A stretch of 64,000 bases of DNA from Panorpa germanica. Its lineage: Eukaryota; Arthropoda; Insecta; Mecoptera; Panorpidae. A program made the translations under genes and the position numbers. The notes below the pieces were generated by a model that was not told the origin of the DNA, did no database searches, and saw only the letters and a list, made by a program, of their open reading frames with translations. Positions 31,595-43,951 of this stretch are shown here, piece after piece. The stretch spans positions 12,524,001 through 12,588,000 of the forward strand of contig OY783219.1 in NCBI GenBank assembly GCA_963678705.1, in the 5' to 3' direction. Numbering within the stretch: position 1 is the first letter of the stretch; each line of letters begins with the position of its first letter.

Positions 31595-33093
31595 GTGATT
31601 TTTCATTTTTTTCTAGCAATCCCCGGAGTACTGCAAGCTTTTTATATCAGTGCAAGTATTAGGGCACCAAATAAAACAAAGTTAGTCATAAATAGAATAT
31701 ATAGGAACGGACAAAGTTATATTGGAAGATCTGACAAGTATACGATAGTAAAATTACACGATATTGAATATGAAATGGAAGACATTACCTTACAACATGC
31801 ACTCGAAGATTATGGAAAAATAGTTAACATAAACTATTGGGGGAAAGAAATGCCATTTCCGGTGTATAATGGGATACGGGCCGTAAAAATGATTTTAAAA
31901 AATGAATCCCATCGTAAATTGGTATGATGGGACGAAAGGTATGGGCAAGCTATAGAAACCAAAGGAAATAACGGTCTTGACCATTTAGGACAGGATTGTC
32001 CGAGAAACTTTAAAAATAGAACCTCTGAAAAAAGGACAATGCGATTCAGTTAAGCGTCGATAACAGGAAACAAGACTATAACTGAAAACAATAGTAAGTA
32101 GAAGTAATAGGAAATAGATTACCAGGGGCGCTATTCCTGAGCTCAATCGAATCGTAAACTCTTCTTCTTTCCTTAAAAATTACTCGATTTACTCAAAAGT
32201 GCTATTCCTGAAAATTTTGTGAAATAATTAAAAGTTCTATAAAATTAATAAATAGGAGAATATATAAATTATTATGCATACTCTGTATTCAATATAAAAT
32301 TTGTACTATACTAAGATAAATGCTTCTTTTAAAATCCAGAAAAACGGTAGAAATAATAGTTTAACCAGATAATGATATCCAACTTACAAAAAATATTTAA
32401 ATTTAATTTAAATTTCCCGCATTTTGCTGGTCTACAAAACGTTCTACACAATATATTCAATAGAATGGAGAATGTTAGATTCGACCGTATTCAGAAATAG
32501 TGTTTACAATTGTGATCGAATCTTACTTCACTCGTTTTGATCGAATCTGTTCGATTGCGAACATTGCTCGCAAAATTCAGGAATAGGGCCCCAGGTGTTA
32601 TCAACAAACATGACTTCCCAAATTCGGTTAATGAAAAAGGGTAAAATAGTGCAAGGAAAGAAGCTGAAGCGGTAAATATTATTGGCGAAGAAAAAGATAT
32701 ATTTAAACTACCAGGCCCAAGAAGAGAAAATAAAAGGAAAAAGAATGAGAGCACGACAACTGAAACTACAATTACAGAGTCAGATAATGAGGATGATAGC
32801 TCGGATTCAAACATGGTATTGGAAAAAGAAACATCAGGCAATGACATAACCAATAAAAATACGAAAAAGAAATATGAGAAAACAGAAAGAGTTACTAGAG
32901 CAACAGAAAAGAAAAATAAAAATTTATAATTGAAATGGAATGATGAAAGAAGCTGAAATATGGAAAAGAAATATTATATATTGTATAAGTTACGTGTTAT
33001 AAAAAAAATGTATATAGAAATGTAATATTGATTTAAAGTGCTAATAACTACCAATAGTTGATGCACTCAAAAATGATTATTAAAAAAAAAAAA
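31595..33093 (+). pseudogene. LINE ORF1 (Gag-like) remnant with its own 3' tail
   Basis: An ORF1-type nucleic-acid-binding protein of a non-LTR retrotransposon: FYISASIRAPNKTKLVINR, HDIEYEMEDITLQHALEDYG and YNGIRAVKMILKNE form the fold. A worn zinc knuckle follows (NNGLDHLGQDCPRN, first cysteines lost). After an inserted MITE (32127-32590) the frame ends in an acidic then basic tail (ITESDNEDDSSDSNM, KNTKKKYEKTERV). A 3' UTR with gtgctaataactaccaatag and a poly-A follow directly. No reverse transcriptase lies between ORF1 and the tail, so it looks like a 'half-LINE' mobilised in trans, or a deletion copy. It contains several stops. Confidence 0.65.
32127..32590. mobile_element. 464-bp MITE inside the LINE ORF1 remnant
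   Basis: Ends GGCGCTATTCCTGA and TCAGGAATAGGGCC (13 of 14 match), with the 5-bp duplication CCAGG on both sides (32122-32126 and 32591-32595). Internal tcgaatc-type repeats occur near both ends. No coding sequence. Confidence 0.83.
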
Positions 33094-34516
33094 TAGTCGT
33101 ATAAGCAGCCGTATTGCTCACAAGTTGATTTAAACTGTTCGTTTACTGGACTATTTGTGTATACTTAACAGATAACCTCAAATAATTATTTAAAAAAAAT
33201 TCTCTAGCAAAAGAAGCACGTTATTACTTGCGTTCAACTTCGTTTCATATATTAGCCTTCATATAAATATTTCTCATATTAAATTCATCTTTAACCAGTC
33301 CTCTCAGAAAAATATACAAAATTTAAAAATGTTACCTCAAAAATGTATACTAAATGTCAAATTAAGTACATACCTTATCAGTTCCAAAGCACAGCAGCAA
33401 CTAACACTTATGATCGATTATACGTTGAGCTACAGACTAAGGCAGGCCTTAAACAATAAATGCAAATATTGTAGTTCTAGTTTCAGGTATTTAGTTTGTT
33501 AAGCTTTGGTCTTATAATATATTCATGTTATTGGCCAGGAATCTCTGCCCTTGTTCGGCGAGAAGTTCTTGCAAGACACAGCAAGAGGCGGCAATGCGTG
33601 GATGTTTGAATTATTATAAATATCAAAAATTTTATAAATAAAACAAAACCGCAATTTTTAGTTAACAATGTTTATTGTAAAAAATGTATATATATATATA
33701 TATAAAAATTCTTCCTAAAAAAAACAAAAATATTAAATTATTTAATTAATGTAATTGTATATAAACCAAAATCCTTCTTGATTTTTGATGATGTAGTTTA
33801 GCTAGCTAGTTAATTTCATCTGCTGATTATTGCCTCTTACATTTCTTTGGCAGCTCCCAATATATAGTGCTTTGGCCCCAATATATAGTTCTGAAAAGTA
33901 TCATAAAGTCTAATAAAATAATTTTTTATATATAATTAACAATGAAAGAGCTTCATACGAGAAACTTCAATTAAATTTGCACTTTTAAACTATTTATTGA
34001 AAGTAAAACAGCAATGACTTAGAAATATGACAGTACGGCAGCCATATGCATTAAACTCAGAGATATGACGTCAGAGGACTAAGAAAAATTTGTATATTAG
34101 TAAGAGGCCTATTTAGAAGTTCCATTAAAGGCGTTCTTTAAAAGCAATGTTGTTTTGTTAAGATACTGAAGATAATCTAAAGCAAAGATTCAAAAATCTA
34201 TTATTATTTGTACATTACAAAATTTCCTAATTTTATCCATAAAAAAATGTAATTAATTACGTCTATACTTAATATAAAAGATCCAATTCTTCTAATGGCG
34301 ACCCTAAAGTACTTATTCGAAATAATTATAACAATTATTATATTACATATTTATTATTATAATAATTATAAGTATGTATTCCGGTATCTCTCTCTCCAAA
34401 ATAGTCTTGTACCTTTCATTATATTTGCTATTATCAAATTCTCTGTGCCTATACTATAGTAGTAATGATTCTCTTTGTAGTCCAGTAATTGATTGATTTG
34501 ATTTTCAACACGCTAT
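33094..34516. other. intergenic, no gene recognised
   Basis: AT-rich, with a short (TA) run at about 33687-33706. I see no exon or repeat end. Confidence 0.45.
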
Positions 34517-34756
34517 ATGTTTCTAAATAATTGATATACTAATTAATTATCTATTTGTAAACAAAGCTTGATCATTTATCTGACTTCTAAAGTTTATATG
34601 GCTTAAATAGCTCAATCGTGTGCAAAGATATTAACGTTTTTATATTTGAAAACATTGAGCTTAAGTACAAAGTTGCAAATCGATTGTCATTTTAGTACAA
34701 TGTTCCCATCTATATCTAACTATATAACCATGAAGTGATGTTTCACCTTAAGTATA
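34517..34756 (+). repeat. dispersed repeat Y (copy 2)
   Basis: Close to 5050-5285, same orientation and nearly the same length. No ORF. Confidence 0.65.
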
Positions 34757-35524
34757 ATATTATGTTTATTATTTATTTAAGGCCTTTCTAGTTGCTTTGG
34801 TAAAGACAGTCCTACCTGCAGTGTGCACCTAACCTAACTTTCGTTATATTACCATAGTAAATGTTTATACAGAAAGTTACAAGATTCTTGTTAATCTCCA
34901 TCTTATTATTTCTTTTTCTTTAGAATTCTTTTTTTTTTGTAAATTCTATGAGGTGGCTAGGTGGTGATGTAGTGCTGATTCTTCAGTCAATTTAAATCCA
35001 CTTCACTGAACTCTACGTCATGTCAGATTAATATTATACAGTTCAGTGGCGATAAATAAAAACTCATCGTCATCAAACAAAGACCAGCCTGGTCGTATTC
35101 CTGACACGCGTGCATACACTTTAATATTCTTAGTAGAAGTTAATATTAAAGGAAATGTTAACCACCAAATATTATTCAATATTAATCTATTGGTATTGGT
35201 CATCGTTTGTTCATCATGTGACAGCTGTCAGTTTGAAATCAGTTGCGTAATAATATGTTTGACAACGACGTTATTTTTAGAATTATACAAATTCAAATAA
35301 ATGTCGTTTAGAATTTGAAACTGCGATTTTGGTTTATATTGATAATCAATCATTTTAGGTGACAATTATTGTTTGTTTGTTTGATTTTGTTACAACAAAA
35401 CTTTATTTATACAATATATGTTCAACAGCATTTCATCCCGTTACAGAGCTATGTGTATATACTATATTTTATTTGATTAAAAATTATTTCTAATAATGAA
35501 AGTATTGTCTCTCAACCCAAATCA
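34757..35524. other. intergenic, no gene recognised
   Basis: Two overlapping opposite short frames (35018-35203, 35046-35300) show no family features. Confidence 0.45.
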
Positions 35525-36249
35525 AATGGGCTGGTGTCCTCATTTTTTAGTGGTCGATTTTTCAATTGCTGATTGAAATTGATGTTAATAAATGTGTATT
35601 GGCGTGTCCATTTTGTTAAATATCTAAATGTTGACGGACATATTGCAATAAAAAATTTGAATTGTAGTTTTAGAGCTAGAGATGGTCGGCCATTTGTATG
35701 ACGTAAAATGCATCTTATACGTCAGTTATTTGTTGATTAGGTCAGTGCTGTGGTAATGTTTTGTAGCTGTTAGTAGTCGAAATAATCAAGTCAAGTCAAA
35801 GAATAATAAGTTTTTATTTTATTTAACCCTGTTACGGCAGACATAATATTGAAATTTTATTATTCCTTGAAATAGCTGTAAATAATATTTGATATTAAAG
35901 AAGTCATTTTTTCGCTTTAATTATTAAACGGATCTAACGTTACAGAAAATTTCAATGCATAGTACTAGATGTAGCAAATATCTCTTTTATACAACAGAGA
36001 TACATACGTGTGTGTATGCAATGAAGTATTGCATAACGAATGTTTCCAACAAGAAAAAATAATCTCCATTGCTTATCACTTATTTCTTGTAAAACAAGCG
36101 GCAAATCAGAAATTCAAATTTGATGTAGCTGTAACTCCTTTAACATTTGGATATTTAAAAAAGTAAAAATGTCAATATACATGTATTTACGTTTATTTCA
36201 ATCGAAAATTAAAAAAACAACACCTAAAAAATTAGTTTACAAGACCGTT
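35525..36249. mobile_element. MITE family W, copy 6, rearranged
   Basis: Starts AATGGGCTGGTGTCCTCATT and follows the family to about 35900. The far end (36110-36249) is a worn inverted copy of the same terminus type (aacatttggatatttaaaaa ... cacctaaaaaattagtttac) rather than the usual opposite end, so the two ends are alike. Confidence 0.65.
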
Positions 36250-36466
36250 GCCGGAAAGGAACATTCTATTTCGTCTTCTTCCACAATGTTTTGGTATCCA
36301 CATAACATAACGGACGCTTAGAAAATTCAGGAAAGCATTTGAAAACGCAAAAGTTTGAAGAAAGGTTTTTTCAAAAAGACATTATTTCTACTTCTCTCCT
36401 TTTGTGTCTAAATAAACTATTTCTATTGCTATTTCACTCTAACACATATTTCAAATTATTTTATAA

Positions 36467-36539
36467 GCCGAAATAGCTCAGTTGGGAGAGCGTTAGACTG
36501 AAGATCTAAAGGTCCCTGGTTCGATCCCTGGTTTCGGCA
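36467..36539 (+). tRNA. tRNA-Phe (GAA), copy 2
   Basis: Identical over all 73 bases to the gene at 19020, including the T-T mismatch in the T stem (CCTGG/CCTGG). Anticodon GAA at 36500-36502. The downstream ATTTATTTTTG serves as terminator. Flanks beyond about 10 bases differ, so this is not a recent large tandem duplication. A LINE remnant begins within 30 bases downstream. Confidence 0.97.
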
Positions 36540-36559
36540 TTTATTTTTGTCAAAAGTTG

Positions 36560-37290
36560 AGATGATCTTCCCCAGCTACAGCTCCTTTAAGTTCCATCTC
36601 ACCGAGTACCCAAGCAGATGCAATTTCTGCACAAATTACGCGGATTTATGATCAATATAGAACTCGCATAATTTTTGTCAAAAATTATGTTCCTGGTTCC
36701 TAATTTTAAAAAAGTTAAATTTTTTAGAGTTTGGAATGATTTTGTTTCTTGCTAGATGTTTCGGAGCTCCAGTATGATTCATTCTTAGTCTTGAGGTCAT
36801 TGTTATTAATCTTCTTGGCCATGGTAATTTGGCAAACCATGGCTTACGTTTCAGTATTGGTTGTATTTTATAAAATTCTTTACCTTTATCTGAATTATCC
36901 CACTTGCGTTGCCAATTTTTCATTTCATTTTTTTCTAATTCAGATAATCAGAAAATCATATCTGATTTTATAAAATATGAAATATAGTTATCACAGGAAG
37001 CAGCTAGCTCGGCCATTTGGTCAGCTTTTTCATTTCCCTTAATTCACTTGTGTGACGGTATCCAAATTAGGTTAATATTTCGGCGTTTATCTATTTTCCT
37101 ATTTATTTTTTCTTTGACACAATAAATTTTGTTGTCTAATTTTGTATTGATTCCCTTACTGCTTAACGACTGTATGACTGATAACGAGTCGGATAATATT
37201 AAAGTGTTGTCTCTGTCATCAGTAATGATTTGATCCACAGCTAGATCTATGGCACATAGCTCAGCTGTATATATGGATGACAAGATGAAG
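36560..37290 (-). pseudogene. LINE RNase H and C-terminal remnant
   Basis: The minus strand reads SSIYTAELCAIDLAVDQI, TLILSDSLSVIQSLSS (RNase H catalytic Glu and Asp blocks) and NLIWIPSHK. Then a TGA replaces the next codon and the frame continues GNEKADQMAELAA, the third RNase H block. After a second stop, MKNWQRKWDNSDKGKEFYKI and RMNHTGAPKHL follow, and near 36610 a cysteine-rich scrap (CRNC). This is the 3' part of an I/R1-type LINE ORF2, 5'-truncated and dead. Confidence 0.82.
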
Positions 37291-38328
37291 GTTTATATCA
37301 TTAAAATTGAGGCTGGCAAACAAAATATTCGGAATCAACACACTCAAATTACTCAGAAAAGTTTATTTACCTACTTTTCTGCCATTTTTAGCAATTTGAC
37401 GCATTTCTCTTTACAATTTTATCACGATGAGCTTTTTAACAACGCGAGTATTAACTTAAACAAAACGTTTACCTAGTACTAATAAATTTATTCACTGATT
37501 CATACCACCATCGACGTTATTAGGATTTAAGAAAGGCGATAAAGATAAACCACGATGGCACAATGTGTTCTTTTCCAAGAAATCTTCCAAAACACTGATC
37601 AGATTCCAAACAAGACGACATTTTGTTTTATATATTTTTTTTTTCTATATATATTTTTTATTTTTTGAATGTTTTGTACTTTTATACCTGAATAAGAAGC
37701 TTGACGACTTCCTAAATATTAATCGAGGTTGACAACGCATGGCGTATAACCTGTTTTTATAATATACTCTCTTACTCGTACTTGTCGATAACTTCACTCA
37801 AGTGTTTAATATGACAATATATAAATAGGTACATGTCTTAGGTAGAAGTCATTCGTGGTGAATGGAGAATGGTCGGTCAATGCAGATGCATAACAAGACA
37901 CGACCAATTACAATGCTATTATATAGATAAGAACGTTGTCATGTTCCAGGCGTTAGGTATGAAGCAACGCGCGCTATCTGTAATGTGCTATCAACAAATT
38001 AAATGTCAATTTATAATTACTCGTATGTTTAGTATAAATATCAAGTGTCTTAGCCTAAGCGCACACCTGACACAATGCTTAACATAGATAGAATGGGATA
38101 GAATTGATAAAGTTGGTTCCCAGAACCTCAAATGTCCAATTATTTTTTAATAACTCGCTATATTTTAGGAGATATTAACAATTAAAATAGTCATTTCATT
38201 CCTTTAATTATTAAAGAAACTCAACGTTTTATAAAATTCTAAGGCATATAACGTCACGTCCACTAAGTAGCCTTCTCTGTTATACAACAGAGTATAAAAG
38301 AAATAGCATACTAAACAAAGAACACATA
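37291..38328. other. intergenic; partial W-family sequence at right
   Basis: No gene recognised. 38100-38290 resembles the right-end part of family W (tgataaagttggttcccaga, ggagatattaacaattaaaa) without a clean terminus. Confidence 0.5.
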
Positions 38329-38568
38329 TGAGGAGTCTAGATGCAAAGGGATGTAAGTGACAAAAGTAAAATTCTTCAGAAAAGGAGTTTATAGTTAAGA
38401 TCGTATGGTTTAGTAGGTTTTAGAATTCACGCTGTATAGTAAAATCTTTCCAAATTTTTGCTTATATCTCTGTGCCACTAAATAGTTTAGTACATCTTCT
38501 ATCGTTTGCGCTGGTTAACTCAAATTTTCGAAATTTGTCACTTACATCCCTTTGCTTCAGACACTTCA
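38329..38568. mobile_element. MITE family K, copy 2 (240 bp)
   Basis: TGAGGAGTCTAGATGCAAAG at left and its inverse at right, with TA on both sides. The body is the inverted form of copy 1 at 13859-14100. Confidence 0.85.
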
Positions 38569-38768
38569 TATAACAAATAACTGACCTATTCCTTAATAGT
38601 ACAGACATGTTACGTCATAAATATGGTCGATGCCCTAGATGCCCTCACCGAACCGACCTTAAACCCAGGTCAGTTTTAGGTAAAGTTTTCGTGGAAAACT
38701 TTCCTACTACTTTCAGCGAGCATCCGAGGAAACTCGAGAACTATCGAACGATGGCTTGCTCAGCACAA

Positions 38769-39370
38769 AATGAGCTTGTATCCTGTGTCTTAATTTCTAT
38801 AAAAGTGTACTACATATTGATAAAGTGGGTTACTAGAAGCTCAAATGTTCAATTATTTTTTAATAACTCCTTATGTGTTAAGAGATATTAACTATTAAAA
38901 AAGTCATTTTGTCTCTTTAATTATTAAAGGGATTCAACGTTGTACACATTCCAAGTGCATGTGACATCACGATCCTTGTGTAAGGTTACCAACCTTACAG
39001 ATCATAAATCTCTGCTATATGTATTTATATATCAAAATATCAAATATTATTTACAGCTATTTCAAGGAACAATCAAATTTCAATATTATGTCTGCCTTAG
39101 CAGGGTTAAATAAAATAAAAAACTATTATTCTTTGACTTAACTTGATTATTTGAATACCAACAGCTACAGAACATTACCACAGCACTGACCTACTCAACA
39201 AATAACTGACGTTAAAATGCATTTCACGTCATACAAATATGGCCGATCATTTCTAGCGCTAAAACTACAATTAAAATTTTAAATTGCTATATCTCCGTCA
39301 ACATTTAGATATTTAATAAAATAGACACGCCAATATACATTTATTAATATTTATTTTGGACAAGCCCTGT
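38769..39370. mobile_element. MITE family W, copy 7
   Basis: Starts AATGAGCTTGTATCCTGTGT and is nearly full length, ending in a shortened terminus (ggacaagccctg). It carries the uninterrupted sequence atatcaaaatatcaaat that marks the Helitron insertion site in copy 1. Confidence 0.8.
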
Positions 39371-41140
39371 CGTAGAACAGTGTCATTTGAAAATGTTGAA
39401 CAATCGTTAAATAAAACATTAGCAATGTTGTCTTATTCACTTATATAGGGTTTTTCAACAAGAGGTGTCATTTTCCGACATTGACATCTCTTGACCATTT
39501 AGATCGAGAACAGACAGCATTTGGATTTGTGTTTGTCATATTATATCGATATATTTCTACAGTCTTATACCTGGATGTATCTTCTAAACTACTGTCCAGA
39601 TAGATCCAACCATCTACAAAAACATCCAAATTGTAACTATAGCATTAAAAATACGTAGCATTGATCAGTGACGAATTTAAGAGGGCTTGTGGGCTTCATC
39701 TTCCGAGTGGCCCCACTAAACTACAACTAACTTCATATTTTTTTCTAATACATGTAAGTTTACAAAAGAAGGACGCTCAATTTTAAAATTTTAAAACATT
39801 CGATTATAGCGGTAAACAGGAAACATGAATGTAACCTTACATTAATGTAATATTTTACATAAGTGAACCTAATAAAACGGGACGAAATAAAAATGCTTTA
39901 ATACCAATATTTAAAAAGTAATTCTTACGATTTTATAGTCCTTAACTTAATGATGATTAATTTATTTAATGATTATGTTATACGTCAAAAAGTAAGATTT
40001 ATTTTTCAAAAAGCAGTGAAATAAGTCATAAAACTTTATATTGTAATAGTAATATTGTTTACGTAACAGCAACCTTGTGATATATTAGACAGACATTAAA
40101 TACAGATAACTGTAGAATTCGGTCACCCCGTTATAGCACAGAGGTTGTAACTGGGCTTTTTAGGATCGGTGAGCCCTTAGACATAAACTGTGACGCGGGA
40201 CCTTTTCCTCTCTATATTCACCTCGCAAAAAGAATATCGTTAAAAGTGGCACTTGTTTCCAAAAATTCGTGAGAGTAAAAAAAGAGATGTCTTTCAAAAA
40301 TTTCTTAATTCTTAAACACTGCAGAACCTGTAATGCGAGTCTCCCATCTCCCTGTATAATGATAAATATCCTTATTTCTTATCATCGTGTGAAAATTTCA
40401 AACTCTTCCAAAAACTTAAAAATTCTTCCTATCCAAAAATAGATTATTAATTCTGAAACAAATTTGTTTTGTAGTACAGGCCTCTACCAATTTACCAATA
40501 ATATTCCGATCAAAGTAATAGTCTAATAAATAATAGAATTACGTATTTAGAAATATGTTCTCTATGTTCACAATGATCTGCGGTAGGTCCATCAGCCGTC
40601 GGCTGTTTGTGTAGTTAGTTGTTATTACACAAGATGAATTAGAAAGGTTTATTTGAGGCGCTGGACATATGATCGACTAATTAATGATGACTGATGTCAG
40701 ATATTGATATTGATAGATAATATTAAAGTAATAAATTAAATGAATATCCAGTGGTACATTCTACTTCGATCGCATGTAATAGGAACTAAAAAGTTCGCAG
40801 CATTTTACGGCCGACATAAGAATATGGTCTAAGAACCTCATGTCGAACCCTAGATTACTCCAGTGCTTTTGAGGACTTGGTTTTAGAAATGATGGTTGGA
40901 TACCAAAAATCACACACGAACATATCTTGAAATGGGAACGACACTTGCTTTATGAGACCTGCAGTAAATAATTTACCCAAATTGACAAAACCTACAAGTA
41001 GCATCATCGACGTACTCAATGACAATGATTATAATTTTTAAGAAAATATTTAAATATCTAAAAACAACAAGGCTGATTAACATCATATAATAAATAAATT
41101 TAGCAAATATATACAACTATATATATACTATATACTATAT
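39371..41140. other. intergenic, no gene recognised
   Basis: I see no exon, RNA gene or clear element ends over this 1.8-kb stretch. Confidence 0.4.
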
Positions 41141-41149
41141 ATATACAAG

Positions 41150-41515
41150 TGCACTCGTGCGTTGCACTACCAAATATTTATTCTTTTTGAAAAAGAATGA
41201 CAAAATATCATATAATACCCCAATTACATACTAACTTTATACTTAAGAAGTTGTAAGGAATCAACATAATCTCGAATAATGTCAAATTAATTAAAACTTA
41301 TTTTCACTCGAAGAAATATTCCCCATGCGCTCTTCATAACGCACGTAGCTGCACAATATAACTACTATGAAATATGCGATACATCGCCTAGTACTTGAGA
41401 CAGAAGATACTCAGTTTAAACTATATGAAGAATCTGATGTTCATCCGTGCAGCATTTTTGAAAATGACGTAAGCCGGTTGGCCGCATTTGTGACGTATCC
41501 GTTATTATAAGATTA
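41150..41515 (+). repeat. dispersed repeat X (copy 1)
   Basis: Diverged inverted copy at about 59140-59415; shared landmarks are atgacaaaatatcatataat, ttcactcgaagaaatattcc, gcgatacatcgcctagtact and atatgaagaatctg. No ORF. The family is unknown. Confidence 0.6.
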
Positions 41516-41528
41516 TTTTTGTTTACAT

Positions 41529-42048
41529 AATGGGCTTGTGTCCTCATTTTTTAGTGGTCGATTTTTCAATTGTTGATTGAAATTGATGTTAATAAATGTG
41601 TATTGGCGTGTCAGTTATTTGTTGAGTAGGTCAGTGCTGTAGTAATGTTCTGTAGCTGTTGGTAGTCAAATAATCAAGTCAAATCGAAGAATAAGTTTTT
41701 ATTTTATTTAACCCTGCTAAAGTAGACATAATATTGAAATTTGTTTGTTCCTTGAAATAGCTGTAAATAATATTTCATATTTTGATATATAAATACATAT
41801 ATCAGAGATTTATGAGCTGTAAGGTTGGTAACCTTACACAAGGATTGTGATGTCTCATGCACTTAGAATGTGTACAACGTTGAATCCCTTTAATAATTAA
41901 AGAGACAAAATGACTTTTTTAATTGTTAATATCTCTTAACATATAAGGAGTTATTAAAAAATAATTGACCATTTGAGGTTCTAGTAACTTACTTTATCAA
42001 TAGATAACACACTTTTATAGAAATTAAGACATAGGGCACAAGCCCATT
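41529..42048. mobile_element. MITE family W, copy 8
   Basis: Both termini present (AATGGGCTTGTGTCCTCATT and gggcacaagcccatt). About 120 bp shorter than full length, because gcgtgtca joins directly to gttatttgttgagtagg. Confidence 0.82.
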
Positions 42049-42379
42049 GTCGTACCACACAACCACAACAGCCACTGCTTACAGGTGCCTGCATCAATAC
42101 ATATTCCACATAACATTCTATATTCCCTGTATATTCATAATGTGAAAATATTATCCTGTACACATATTGCATATACATGAAATGAATAAACATGACAATA
42201 CATAATACATGAGGCAATGTTTAAATATGCACATACCATTGCTTTTGCATATACATACGGCATACAGAGTACGTTTTACATTTACACAACAGCATATACA
42301 TAGGATATGCAATATACATTAATGTATAACCTTGAACATAATATGTATAACAAAATATTTTATTTATATATTAATTGTG

Positions 42380-43499
42380 TATGCCTTTCGGCTTTACAAT
42401 CTACAGTATTATATTTCTAATACATTTCATTCCTATATACATTCCAAACTTAAAAACTAAACTTAAAATAAACTTAAAATCTTCTCGACTTTTACTACTT
42501 CCAAAAGTGCTTTCTGCTTCTTCTTCTTTTGACCCTCTCTATTATTCTCCACCAGATTATTTATTCTCCTGTTTTTCCTTTTCTTCTTACTATTTCCGCC
42601 ATCCACCTCTTTCCTTCACTGCCTCCCTTTAATAGCTGTCCAATATTCCTTTCGCTTGCTACTTTTTCCTTACACTCAAACTTAATGTGCTCCAGTGTTT
42701 CGTCCTCCGCTCCACACATTCTACACTTTCTTTCCTCACTCTTTTCCCAGTATCTGTTTCCTTTTTCCTCATTTCCCAATCTAAACCTTGCTGTTCTTCT
42801 TATGTGTTTTATGTCCTTTTCTATAAGGTACTGAGGCACATTATTTTCCCATAACCTCTTATATCTTTTATTGTAGTTACTTTTTTCTATTTTTCCCATT
42901 CTCTCCTGCTGTTGTGTCTCCTTATCCCTTCTCCTTAGCTCCTCTGCCACACTTGCGCCACCTTCTCTTCTCCTCTCTGCCTCCTCGATCGCCATTCCAT
43001 TCCTTTCAAAGTATTCTTTTCTCTTTTTTGGACCTCCTTTCCCCCCATTCTTTATGTAATCCTCTCTTATTTTCTTTAAGATTTTGCTTTCCGCTCTGTT
43101 CAATTTCTCCTCGTATTTTACCGCTCTTTCCCCTGTTTTAATTCGTATCTTGTCCCTCTTTAGCTCCTCCATCACCATGTATCCTGGCGTGCACCTGTCC
43201 AGCCCTAGAACCCATTTCATATATCTTACCTGTATTCTTTCCAACTTTTCTTGTTCCTTCCACCCCCAAACCTCTGCTCCATACGACATCATACTGGCTA
43301 TCAGTCTCTCGTATATCCATATTCTCTTTTGTATGTCCCCCCCAAATACCTTTTCCCCTAGTCCCCATACCCGTCGCATTGCTTGCTCTGCCTTCTTTGC
43401 CACCTCCCTTATATGCGCCTCTTCTCCATTATTCTTTTTAAAAGTGTAGCCCAGATATTTAAATTCTTCAACTTCCTCAATGTCCTCTGTCTTATATAC
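42380..43499 (-). pseudogene. LINE ORF2 C-terminal fragment with 3' UTR
   Basis: A 280-codon frame (43403-42561), open upstream to about 43499 with YLGY-like sequence, ends a non-LTR retrotransposon polyprotein. RVWGLGEKVFGG and SMMSYGAEVWGWKEQEKLER are the thumb region after the reverse transcriptase core. A charged linker (RRREGGASVAEELRRRDK) follows, then the zinc finger CRMCGAEDETLEHIKFEC (CX2CX8HX4C) near residue 232. The 3' UTR has attgtaaagccgaaaggcat. The catalytic domain is missing (5' truncation). At least four other fragments in the window belong to this family. Confidence 0.83.
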
Positions 43500-43842
43500 A
43501 GAATATCAAAATATCAAATCCAAATTTTAAATAGTTAGATCTCCGTCAACTTTAATTGAGGTTGTATAAAGGTAAAATTTATTGTAAGGTTAGCTAAAGT
43601 ATATGTAATCCAGCTTTGACAACGTTTAAACCTTCTGAAAAGTCAATGAAGAGACTAGCATCTTATCTTTTCTTAAAAATTTCGTGGAAAGAATTTAAAA
43701 AAGTATGTCATATTTAATATTTAAAATAATAATATTTAATTTTAATCATAAATAATTTGTAAAACATTCCTATACATAATTTTCAACGAAAAAAAGAACT
43801 CCAAAGCATGTACTCGTACAGTCTAAGGAATGCAAGAGTAAA

Positions 43843-43951
43843 GCCCCATTCTCACCTCTCTTTTTTAGTTTTTATTTTGAATATAGATAGATTGCATGTG
43901 TCATGCATCCGTGATACACATAAAATCTGAATTCATAGGTGAGAATGTCCC
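43843..43951. mobile_element. MITE family V, 109-bp copy
   Basis: Ends GCCCCATTCTCACCT and AGGTGAGAATGTCCC. TTAA follows the right end and TAAA precedes the left end, consistent with a TTAA target with one mutation. Confidence 0.6.

Noticed and set aside
36467..36539. Considering the second tRNA-Phe as a tRNA-derived SINE head.
   Set aside because: It is intact, identical to copy 1, ends in a Pol III terminator and has no SINE body or tail.
42375..43449. Several plus-strand frames opposite the LINE C-terminus.
   Set aside because: Shadows of the minus-strand 280-codon LINE frame with its CX2CX8HX4C finger.
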